Shown: piece by piece, positions 7,732 to 13,972 of the stretch | Numbering within the stretch: position 1 is the stretch's first letter | Layout: each line of letters opens with the position of its first letter | Assembly (NCBI GenBank): GCA_020344435.1 | Contig: CP070826.1 | Coordinates: 61,294 to 76,091 of the forward strand | Length of the DNA: 14,798 bases | From: Candidatus Bathyarchaeota archaeon | GTDB taxonomy: Archaea > Thermoproteota > Bathyarchaeia > Bathyarchaeales > Bathyarchaeaceae | Reading direction: 5' to 3' | The notes under the pieces: generated by a model | The model's input: the letters and a program-made list of their open reading frames with translations, nothing else | What the model was told of the DNA's origin: nothing | Databases searched by the model: none | Program-made: the position numbers and the translations under genes

Positions 7732-8268
7732 TCACTCTTTTGGCTCAGAGAGCACAAAGAGACCGACCACGTTGGCAATTATGCCCGCGATTGCCAGGGG
7801 GATTCCAACATAAAACAAATATACATAGGGGCGGACGTCTGCCGCCTCGTATCCATATCGATACAGTTCAACCCGAGAATCATTGCTGGCAACTATGTGG
7901 AAATCTATGCTGTATAATCCGGGTTCGGCGATCTGGAAGTCTACGATGATGGGGAACGTCGTACCCGGACCGAATTCGGGACCTGCAAAGATTAGCTGAT
8001 TCTGATAGTCCCGGACATAGAAGATTGGTTCGCCTTCATGGCCCTGAAAGGATCCAGTGAAGTTGAGGCCATACTTCCCAGCATAGGGCAGATTCATCGC
8101 CATATCGATGATTCCGCTTCCTTCAAGCGGATTCCCAACGGCTTCCCTGCTTTCAATAAGCCCTCTCATCGTGACATTGGATATTCCTATCAGGATTATT
8201 CCAGCGAGGAAGAGTATGAGACCTGAAACGATAGCGATTGTTCGTTTGCTCACTCGGTTTTCCCTCAT
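7732..8268 (-). CDS. Two-helix membrane protein with external domain, unknown function
   Basis: 178 aa. N-terminal helix at about residues 10-30 after a basic start (RENRVSKR), a predicted extracytoplasmic region of ~118 residues (31-148), and a second helix at about 150-173 followed by a short acidic tail (SEPKE). The external part is rich in alternating hydrophobic residues and glycine turns (FAGPEFGPGTTFPIIVDFQI, GLYSIDFHIVASNDSRVELY), which suggests a small beta-sandwich. Sequons NVT (31) and NFT (69) are present. It is convergent with the PKD surface-protein gene, with only 44 nt between stops. Start ATG at 8268 has no clear SD but a TATA-like box about 35 nt upstream, consistent with a very short leader. 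I do not recognise a family. Confidence 0.78.
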   Translation of the reverse strand: MRENRVSKRTIAIVSGLILFLAGIILIGISNVTMRGLIESREAVGNPLEGSGIIDMAMNLPYAGKYGLNFTGSFQGHEGEPIFYVRDYQNQLIFAGPEFGPGTTFPIIVDFQIAEPGLYSIDFHIVASNDSRVELYRYGYEAADVRPYVYLFYVGIPLAIAGIIANVVGLFVLSEPKE

Positions 8269-8298
8269 CGATCTTGATTGGATACTTCAAATGCTTGG

Positions 8299-8308
8299 AT
8301 TTATACTT
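8299..8308 (-). promoter_or_regulatory. Probable TATA box for the 178-aa membrane protein
   Basis: On the minus strand this reads AAGTATAAAT. About 26 nt further downstream would place the transcript start near 8277, roughly 9 nt before the ATG, as expected for a nearly leaderless archaeal mRNA. Confidence 0.5.
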
Positions 8309-8390
8309 ATACATTACTTGCTGCTTCATATGCTTGTTTCAGCGCCGAGCAAAAGCGGTCCTTCTCAAGCGAGGCCTAGTGTGAAGGCAA

Positions 8391-8624
8391 TCATTCCTCC
8401 ACGATCTTGCGAGAATAATAGAACTTGGCGTAGAAATGTGCACCCCAAGCCACAAAGAACCCCAACCACATATACAATATTACGCCTTGGATGATAGTTA
8501 CGCCGAAAGCAACTGCAAAAATCAGAATGGGAAGTAAGAACACATAAAAGAACCGTTTACTCCTAAATCTCACAGCGTCACCCCAGGTTACTCCACACCT
8601 ATCTATTGCTGTCTCCATTTTCAC
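8391..8624 (-). CDS. Small membrane protein of unknown function
   Basis: 77 aa. A 24-residue polar N-terminus with several basic residues (DAVRFRSKR) is followed by two closely spaced hydrophobic helices (about 25-46 and 47-64) and a basic/aromatic tail (FYAKFYYSRKIVEE). The frame opens with GTG at 8624; an ATG two codons later (8618) is an alternative, and neither has a strong SD. It is upstream of and on the same strand as the 178-aa membrane protein gene, but 122 nt and a TATA-like box separate them, so co-transcription is uncertain. No recognisable family. It could be real or, less likely, a chance frame; the clear helix-hairpin pattern favours real. Confidence 0.6.
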   Translation of the reverse strand: MKMETAIDRCGVTWGDAVRFRSKRFFYVFLLPILIFAVAFGVTIIQGVILYMWLGFFVAWGAHFYAKFYYSRKIVEE

Positions 8625-8896
8625 GTTTCATCTTAATTAGCTCTTTTGTCTTCACAATAGCCAATCCACGTGGAATCAATTTGATCAACTAGGAATTTCC
8701 TGCGAACGACATAACCTGTAGGATTCGCTCCCATGTAACGCCAATAGCCCACACATAAACAGACTGAGCGTTGGCACAAATCATATATATGTCTGAGCTG
8801 TGGGCGAAATGATGAATCAATGACAAAATATAAAGACCTCTTGCTGAATTAGCTAGATAGAGAAAGGACAAAGCATAGGAGTGGAGTGCCCGTCCT
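8625..8896. other. Gene-free stretch with promoter-like elements
   Basis: About 270 bases without a supported gene. It holds a TATA-like box at 8826-8834 on the + strand and a perfect 10-nt palindrome CATATATATG at 8782-8791. The palindrome could be a second TATA element or a regulator site. I see no tRNA fold and no convincing C/D-box guide RNA. Confidence 0.4.
8826..8834 (+). promoter_or_regulatory. Probable TATA box for the zinc-knuckle gene
   Basis: AAATATAAA-type element. A transcript starting about 25 nt downstream would have a ~35-nt leader that includes the GGAG repeats at 8877-8886, ahead of the ATG at 8897. Confidence 0.45.
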
Positions 8897-9085
8897 ATGG
8901 CGGCTTGGAAGAAGATAACCGTAATGGATAATCTTGTCAGTCGCTTAGATGGTCCACCAAAGTGTAAATGCTGTGGACAGATGTTAAATGCTGGAAAAGC
9001 GGCTTGGGCACACATGTGCCCGAGGAAACGCGCTTCATACACAGAATACTATTGCCTAATCTGCTACCAAAATCTTTGGATATAG
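8897..9085 (+). CDS. 62-aa zinc-knuckle protein
   Basis: A very small, basic protein. Two Cys pairs, C23-K-C-C26 followed by Gly and C53-L-I-C56, are spaced like the two knuckles of a zinc ribbon. An extra Cys25, His39 and Cys41 could also bind metal. The N-terminal 20 residues (MAAWKKITVMDNLVSRLDGP) are likely a short helix. ATG start with purine-rich GGAG repeats 10-15 nt upstream and a TATA-like box further up, which is why I prefer this frame to the overlapping minus-strand frame. Single zinc ribbons of this kind often bind nucleic acid or protein; no specific role can be assigned. It stands alone, with minus-strand genes on both sides. Confidence 0.6.
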   Translation: MAAWKKITVMDNLVSRLDGPPKCKCCGQMLNAGKAAWAHMCPRKRASYTEYYCLICYQNLWI

Positions 9086-9169
9086 TCTGCAGCATTCACA
9101 CACGCTTCTGCAATGCTAAGAGATATGGCAAGAGTGCACAATTGAGAAATCGTAGAATACCCAGGGGAT

Positions 9170-9595
9170 TCATGCCTCTGAAGTTTTGCTCTTGCTATTC
9201 AAGTGACTTGCAGAACCCCCTAGATTTGCCACTTGCATGTCGGTGTATCTCCAGAAGTCGTTTTCAAATCTCTCTAGGGTGTCTTGCTCTCGGGCTCCTC
9301 TATGCACGAGATATCCGCCTCCGAACATCGCTGTCAGGTAACCTATTATCATCGAGAGCGAGAAATATCCTCCTTTTTTACCGGTCAAGAAGTCTACTGT
9401 AAAATCGTTTGGTCGGCCATGGATCTCCACGTTGATTTTCAGTTTGAAATTCGGGATCTTGCTGGTCGCCTGAATCACATGTCCTTTTCTGCCCTTTTCA
9501 GTTGTGGTTTCAAAGTCTGACTCGGAAAAGAATGAGTTTATGCGTTCAGTTAGCATGCTCAGATCAACGCTCTTTCCAACCCATTGAGTCTTCAC
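9170..9595 (-). CDS. Hypothetical protein with one membrane segment
   Basis: 141 aa. The N-terminal ~75 residues look like a small alpha/beta domain (VDLSMLTERINSFFSESDFE, then beta-prone stretches HVIQATSKI, FKLKINVEIHG, FTVDFLTG). A hydrophobic, glycine-rich segment at about 77-97 (YFSLSMIIGYLTAMFGGGYL) may be a single membrane helix, and a charged C-terminal region (EQDTLERFENDFWRYTD) follows. GTG start at 9595 with only a weak SD (AGGGAC). A TATA-like box is present at 9632-9640. Located 104 nt downstream of the DNA ligase gene on the same strand but with its own possible promoter. I do not recognise a family with certainty. Confidence 0.7.
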   Translation of the reverse strand: MKTQWVGKSVDLSMLTERINSFFSESDFETTTEKGRKGHVIQATSKIPNFKLKINVEIHGRPNDFTVDFLTGKKGGYFSLSMIIGYLTAMFGGGYLVHRGAREQDTLERFENDFWRYTDMQVANLGGSASHLNSKSKTSEA

Positions 9596-9631
9596 TTCGC
9601 AAGTCCCTACATAAAGTTAGAATCGTCAATG

Positions 9632-9640
9632 TATTTATTT
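9632..9640 (-). promoter_or_regulatory. Possible TATA box for the 141-aa gene
   Basis: Minus-strand AAATAAATA, about 40 nt upstream of the GTG start. It would give a leader of roughly 15 nt. Confidence 0.4.
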
Positions 9641-9699
9641 CTATTAATGAGCAGGTGACCCTCAACTCACCGCGATATCGTTTACCCTTGATGGCTGGG

Positions 9700-11460
9700 C
9701 TACCCATCTACCTTTCTCAGCTGATTCTTATACATCCGGATGATTTCCTTGACAGATGTGGCGTCTTCAGCCAATTTGTCTAAGCGATAGTTTCCTGTGA
9801 AACGAGGGAACCGTATGGCCAGTCCACTTCCTTTTCTGATAGCGTCCATAGCGCATACGTGGATTGGGCTGAGTGTCATTTCGGCGCCTATTATCTCAAT
9901 CACTGCTTTTGGTTCAAACCAAACATCTGCCTCAATGGTTGATTGGACTCTCGGGTGTCGATGGGATATTCGATGTTTCTCCATCATTTCCAAGATTTTT
10001 GCAAGGTCCTCGTCAGAAAAGCCGGTTCCGCATCTGGTCACTGTCTTGAACATATCCTCATCAGGATCATACGCTGCTAATAGGAGGGCGCCGTAGGTTC
10101 CTGCTCGTTTACCTCTTCCGTAGAATGCCCCTACAATTACCAGGTCAACCGTGTCGGTCATCTCACTCTTGTAGTCCCGCTTGTACTTTATCCAGAGCCA
10201 TCCTCTTGCTCCTGCCTGATAGACGGCGTCTTCACTCAATGATTTGCAAATTAGACCTTCACAGCCATTTTCCACAGCTTTCTCAAAGAACTCCTCCAAC
10301 TCACCGGGATCATTAGTGAACAGGTAATCCGCTATCTTGACACGGTCGCTCTCCTCGATCATCTTCCTGAGTTGTTTGTGTCTGGTGGTGTATGGTTTCA
10401 GCGTTAGGTCTGCTTTATTGAGATAGAGAACGTCGAAGATGAAGAGGGATACTGGATACTTCTCCATAGCCGCTTCTATGCCGTGTTTTCTTCTTCTATG
10501 CATCAGCTCTTGGAAAGGCTTCATCTCGTTGGTGTCTGGATCGATGGCTACGATCTCCGCTTCGACGATGGCGTCTTTCACCTTGGTATGTTTGCGGAAC
10601 AGGTCAACTGCGTCTGGATATTGCGCTGTTATGCTCTCGAGTCGGCGAGAGAAGAGGATGAGATTGTCAGCTTGTTTGTGTGCTTGCACTCTTTCGCCAT
10701 CATATTTGAACTCAGCTATGCACTCGCCTCCAAGTTTCTCTAGTATCTCTTCTGGTGAGCTTAAGCGCTCGGCCAACATGGGCTTGATTGGCCTTCCAAT
10801 CGAGACTTCGAACTTTTCGATGCCGGTCATCCCCTTCTTCACAACAGTCTTCGCCACCTCGCCGAGGTCTGAGGAGACATTGTAGGCTCGTTCCAGACGA
10901 TTCCGAGCCTCTTTTCCACCGCCATATGCAATGGCCAGTGCATCGAGAACTGTCATGTCGGCTATTCCCAGTCTCAAGCTGCCGGTTACCGTTCGGATGA
11001 TATACTTTGCTTCCTGGGGTGAAGCGTTGGCCAAGAGTCCAGCTAGGAGATTTATCTTCTGATCCAGGGATCCGGAGCCAGATGCCTTTGCCATCTTGTC
11101 CAGTTGATCGTATACTTTCTGGACGGTCAGTGGCTCTCGGAAGAGAATGACTTGGGTCTTCTTTTCTAGGAAACTCTGGGTTGTTATGCCTAAATCGCCA
11201 GTTTGTTTGAGGTCTCCTTCAATCATCCCTTCTGTGTAGCCGGTTGCTTTGGCAGCCGCTCGTATCGCTAGTTTCTCCGCGATTCCTATCTCAATTCCAA
11301 CAAAATCGGGATACAGTTTCCCCTGAGTCAGATAGACTACTTTGTCGATTACCTCGTAGGGAGTTTCTGAGAGTAGCTTGACTAGGTGATCCGTCATCTT
11401 CAGCCGTTTTGTGGTGGCTTCGATTTCTTCGTATGATTCTGCGATGACGGAGTATCTCAA
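9700..11460 (-). CDS. lig: ATP-dependent DNA ligase
   Basis: Joins nicks in DNA during replication and repair using ATP (archaeal LigI-type). 586 aa, normal for archaea. Residues 1-220 are the DNA-binding domain. The adenylation domain starts at ~225 (RPIKPMLAE) with motif I FKYDGER, where Lys252 carries the AMP. Further motifs are SRRLESIT (271-278), EAEIVAID (300-307), motif IV EGLICKS (401-407) and motif V WLWIKYKRDY (421-430). The OB-fold domain follows, with RFPRFTG (550-556). All catalytic motifs are intact. The start is TTG at 11460: the resulting N-terminus (MRYSVIAESYEEIEATTKRL) matches the family start and no upstream ATG is in frame nearby. The SD is weak (GGAAG, ~9 nt away). Confidence 0.97.
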   Translation of the reverse strand: MRYSVIAESYEEIEATTKRLKMTDHLVKLLSETPYEVIDKVVYLTQGKLYPDFVGIEIGIAEKLAIRAAAKATGYTEGMIEGDLKQTGDLGITTQSFLEKKTQVILFREPLTVQKVYDQLDKMAKASGSGSLDQKINLLAGLLANASPQEAKYIIRTVTGSLRLGIADMTVLDALAIAYGGGKEARNRLERAYNVSSDLGEVAKTVVKKGMTGIEKFEVSIGRPIKPMLAERLSSPEEILEKLGGECIAEFKYDGERVQAHKQADNLILFSRRLESITAQYPDAVDLFRKHTKVKDAIVEAEIVAIDPDTNEMKPFQELMHRRRKHGIEAAMEKYPVSLFIFDVLYLNKADLTLKPYTTRHKQLRKMIEESDRVKIADYLFTNDPGELEEFFEKAVENGCEGLICKSLSEDAVYQAGARGWLWIKYKRDYKSEMTDTVDLVIVGAFYGRGKRAGTYGALLLAAYDPDEDMFKTVTRCGTGFSDEDLAKILEMMEKHRISHRHPRVQSTIEADVWFEPKAVIEIIGAEMTLSPIHVCAMDAIRKGSGLAIRFPRFTGNYRLDKLAEDATSVKEIIRMYKNQLRKVDG

Positions 11461-11493
11461 AGTAAAATTCTTCCACGTAAATAGGGCATGAGG

Positions 11494-11504
11494 AAATATT
11501 AAAG
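11494..11504 (-). promoter_or_regulatory. Possible TATA box for the DNA ligase gene
   Basis: Minus-strand CTTTAATATTT about 35-45 nt before the TTG start, in a short AT-rich island. Pattern only. Confidence 0.3.
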
Positions 11505-11578
11505 ATAAATGTGCGCATGCTCGAGAATGTGTGGGATAGGCGAATCATGTCCGTAGCCTGATGTGGGCGTCTTTCCTT

Positions 11579-12118
11579 TCAGAAGGATTCATAGTGTACC
11601 ATTTTGGCTATTGGTCTCTTCGGTGGAGCCCCCTGTGTTCCTGCGGGATGACCCACTGGGATTATGGCAACTGGTCTCACACCGTTGGGCGTTTTCATTA
11701 TTTTCCTAGCCATCTCTTCATTGAAAGCGCCTATCCAGCATGCTCCGAGTCCCATACCGCAGGCGGCCAATAGCATGTTCTGCACAGCTGCAGCTGTGTC
11801 TTGTAGGCAGTAGAGGTTTGCTCCCCGACTGCCATATCTCTGAGCGGATCGATTCTCATCGGCGCAGACTACTATCACAACTGGAGCTGCTTCAATGAAG
11901 CTTTGATCTAGTGCGGCTGCAGATAGTTTCTCTTTTGTTTCGGAATCTGTTACTATAATGAATTCCCAAGGTTGAATGTTTCCGGCTGAAGGAGCTTGTC
12001 TTGCAGCATCTATCAGCGCCTTAATCTCTTTGGCTGAAACAGCATCGCTTGTGTAGGATCTAACGCTTCTTCTGCTTTCTATCGCCTCAAACACGTCCAA
12101 GAGATCATTCCTCACCAT
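11579..12118 (-). CDS. Nitroreductase-family FMN protein
   Basis: Flavin-dependent oxidoreductase of the nitroreductase superfamily, 179 aa, cytosolic. FMN-binding RRSVRSY (16-22), conserved APSAGNIQPWEF (42-53), and the second flavin-site segment GLGACWIGAF (123-132) followed by PVGHP (154-158) are all present. The length is that of the compact archaeal members. Family members reduce nitro compounds, quinones or other substrates with NAD(P)H; the physiological substrate here cannot be read from the sequence. ATG start at 12118 with no clear SD. The gene lies 118 nt upstream of the ligase gene on the same strand and is divergent from purA, across a 185-nt AT-rich gap. Confidence 0.93.
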   Translation of the reverse strand: MVRNDLLDVFEAIESRRSVRSYTSDAVSAKEIKALIDAARQAPSAGNIQPWEFIIVTDSETKEKLSAAALDQSFIEAAPVVIVVCADENRSAQRYGSRGANLYCLQDTAAAVQNMLLAACGMGLGACWIGAFNEEMARKIMKTPNGVRPVAIIPVGHPAGTQGAPPKRPIAKMVHYESF

Positions 12119-12256
12119 TTCATTACTGAGTTGATCCTGTGACTCTTGCTTCCTGCAATATTACTGTTATTACATGAAATGGCAAAGACGGAAGTAGGCA
12201 TGTGACACGCTTTCTTTAACAAAAAGATTGAAAAATAAGTGTGTCGTAAGCGAAAA

Positions 12257-12265
12257 TTTTAAAAG
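12257..12265 (+). promoter_or_regulatory. Probable TATA box of purA
   Basis: TTTTAAAAG within an AT-rich stretch (12214-12280), about 40 nt before the TTG start. The transcript would begin near 12285, just ahead of the purine-rich GGGGAAGGAAG. Confidence 0.45.
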
Positions 12266-12303
12266 AAAAAGTGTAATAATGCAAGGGGAAGGAAGTGTAG
12301 AAC

Positions 12304-13314
12304 TTGACATGTACCGTGGTGGTTTGCGGCTTCTTCGGGGACACGGGGAAGGGGAAGGTCATCTCACATCTCTCTTTGAAGGATGAGATTGCCGTAACGG
12401 CGAGGGCAGGCGTGGGTCCAAACGCTGGACACACCGTGATCTACAGAGACAAGTATTATAAGTTGAGAATGCTGCCGAGCGCCTTTGTTTATGATGGATG
12501 CCGCCTGCTGATGGGCCCGGGAGTCCTGATCAACCCAGAGATTCTACTTCAAGAGATTCAAGTAACAGAATCCAAAGATCGAGTAGGCGTGGATCGACAA
12601 TGCGCAATCATCGAGTCCGAACACATCGAAGCGGATAAGAAAGGCAGCCTCGCAGAGAAAATAAAGACAACTGGAACAGGCACTGGCCCCTGCAATGCTG
12701 ATAGAGCATTAAGAACTGCAAAGCTAGCACGCGATATACCTGAACTGAAGGAGTTTTTGACTGATGTTCCGCTCGAGGTGAATGAGGCAATAAAAGGGGG
12801 AGAGAACGTGTTGATCGAGGGAACTCAGGGAACCTACCTTTCCCTTTTCCACGGAACCTACCCCTACTGCACATCAAAGGACGTCACAGCTTCCGCCGCC
12901 TGCTCAGACGTTGGAGTTGGACCCACGAAGGTCGATGAGGTTATCCTTGTGTTGAAGGCCTTCACCACGCGTGTGGGAGCTGGCCCGCTTCCAAACGAGC
13001 TCTCATGGAAAGAAGCGGAGAAGAAGGGCTGGGCAGAGGTTGCCACAGTGACCGGGAGAAGACGGAGGTCAGCCCCCTTCAACTACAAGCTCGCAAAGAG
13101 GGCGGTTATGCTGAACGGAGCAACACAAGCCGCAGTGACCAAGGTTGACATACTCTTCCCAGAGTGCAAGGGAGTCGACTCCTATGATGAACTCACAAAA
13201 GAAGCGAGAGCCTTCATCCAAGAAATCGAAGAGAGAATAGAAGTTCCCGTCACATTGGTAGGAACAGGACCAGGCGCACTAGAGATGGTGGACATCAGAG
13301 ATTCACCAAGGTAA
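12304..13314 (+). CDS. purA: Adenylosuccinate synthetase
   Basis: Makes adenylosuccinate from IMP, aspartate and GTP, the first step from IMP to AMP. 336 aa, the short archaeal form (bacterial enzymes are ~430). P-loop GDTGKGK (12-18) with catalytic Asp13, NAGH (40-43) with catalytic His43, IMP loop TTGTGTGP (122-129), EGTQG (172-176), HGTYPYCTSKDVTAS (183-197), TRVGAGP (222-228), Arg cluster GRRRR (251-255), guanine-binding TKVD (279-282) and GTGPG (320-324). Thr14 sits where most family members have Glu (GDEGKGK). Start is TTG at 12304, which gives the expected MTCTVVV beta strand right before the P-loop; ATG 12309 is out of frame. Purine-rich GGAAGG lies 9-14 nt upstream. Confidence 0.97.
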   Translation: MTCTVVVCGFFGDTGKGKVISHLSLKDEIAVTARAGVGPNAGHTVIYRDKYYKLRMLPSAFVYDGCRLLMGPGVLINPEILLQEIQVTESKDRVGVDRQCAIIESEHIEADKKGSLAEKIKTTGTGTGPCNADRALRTAKLARDIPELKEFLTDVPLEVNEAIKGGENVLIEGTQGTYLSLFHGTYPYCTSKDVTASAACSDVGVGPTKVDEVILVLKAFTTRVGAGPLPNELSWKEAEKKGWAEVATVTGRRRRSAPFNYKLAKRAVMLNGATQAAVTKVDILFPECKGVDSYDELTKEARAFIQEIEERIEVPVTLVGTGPGALEMVDIRDSPR

Positions 13315-13347
13315 CACAGGATCCGACTGATGCATCATAAACCTGTG
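13315..13347. repeat. Inverted repeat after purA
   Basis: CACAGG (13315-13320) and CCTGTG (13342-13347) can pair around a 21-nt loop that itself contains the perfect palindrome TGATGCATCA (13328-13337). It begins immediately after the purA stop. There is no T-tract, so it does not look like a classic terminator. Confidence 0.3.
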
Positions 13348-13375
13348 CAATCCTATATGCTAGATGTTTCTGAAG

Positions 13376-13391
13376 TCGCTCGAATGAGCGA
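13376..13391. repeat. Short perfect hairpin between convergent genes
   Basis: TCGCTC, loop GAAT, GAGCGA: a 6-bp stem between the 3' ends of purA and the 145-aa gene. It could stabilise or end one of the transcripts, but no T-run follows on either strand. Confidence 0.3.
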
Positions 13392-13428
13392 TGGTGGATA
13401 GTATGCGTATTTATGAAGAGCTGACGAG

Positions 13429-13866
13429 TTATTGAGATGATTTCTTGGCGGCTCTTTCAAGCTTCCTCTGCTTTTCAAAGAATTCTTGAAGTCTCAGCAG
13501 GTGGCCTCGTGCCATCCAGGTTATTTTGCGAGCTTCGTGAAGCGCTCCAGCCTTGATTTCGTTCTCTGCCTTCGCGACCAGATCTCTCGTGGAAGCTAGG
13601 ATGGATTCCACTTCTACTTCTTTAGAAGCTGAGGTAAGCCTCCACGAAGAACTCTTAGGAACGTCTTGATGCATGATTGAGAAGAGAAAAAGTGCATATT
13701 CTAGGTTGGCAGCAGCGTTCCAAACGAGGTCGCGCACATCATCACCTTTCGAGGCGACTCTTATAGAGATCTCTAGGTACTTCATGGCAGATGTGACAGC
13801 TCTTGTCAACTTCTCAAGCTTTGTCTTGGTTCCAGACGCTTTTGAGACACCCGTGTTCCGCGACAC
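13429..13866 (-). CDS. Helical protein of unknown function
   Basis: 145 aa, basic, with no signal peptide or membrane helix. After a 15-residue flexible start, the sequence is almost wholly helix-forming: TKLEKLTRAVTSAMKYLEIS, a second block around LVWNAAANLEYALFLFSIMH, and a long C-terminal pair (EVESILASTRDLVAKAENEI and HEARKITWMARGHLLRLQEF) ending in a lysine-rich tail. It looks like a small helical bundle. GTG start at 13866 is supported by a very good SD, AAGGAGGG, 8 nt upstream; the next Met is residue 28. It is convergent with purA and 106 nt downstream of pyrK on the same strand. I do not recognise the family. Confidence 0.75.
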   Translation of the reverse strand: MSRNTGVSKASGTKTKLEKLTRAVTSAMKYLEISIRVASKGDDVRDLVWNAAANLEYALFLFSIMHQDVPKSSSWRLTSASKEVEVESILASTRDLVAKAENEIKAGALHEARKITWMARGHLLRLQEFFEKQRKLERAAKKSSQ

Positions 13867-13874
13867 GATTTATG

Positions 13875-13882
13875 CCCTCCTT
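13875..13882 (-). promoter_or_regulatory. Strong Shine-Dalgarno site
   Basis: Minus-strand AAGGAGGG with an 8-nt spacer to the GTG at 13866. It is the best SD in the window and decides the start of the 145-aa gene. Confidence 0.6.
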
Positions 13883-13972
13883 CATTATTCATGACTATGC
13901 ATCTTGTGGCTCAGTTTCACCCATCATCAGCACGCGTGACCAAGGCAGATTCCGCATCAGTTCAATCCAAGG

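Noticed and set aside
7674..7949. Plus-strand frames after the PKD gene
   Set aside because: They are antisense to the 178-aa membrane protein, lack family features, and the opposite strand has a start, promoter and helix pattern.
8809..8850. C-box-like ATGATGA and D-box-like CTGA, a possible C/D guide RNA
   Set aside because: No internal D' and C' boxes with the right spacing and no terminal stem; the stretch is better explained as a TATA box and leader.
8689..9042. 117-aa minus-strand open frame
   Set aside because: It overlaps the zinc-knuckle gene and the promoter region, has no SD and shows low-complexity hydrophobic composition typical of a shadow frame.
9284..9783. Plus-strand frames across the 141-aa gene and the end of the ligase gene
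   Set aside because: Shadows of minus-strand genes; no SD and no recognisable motifs.
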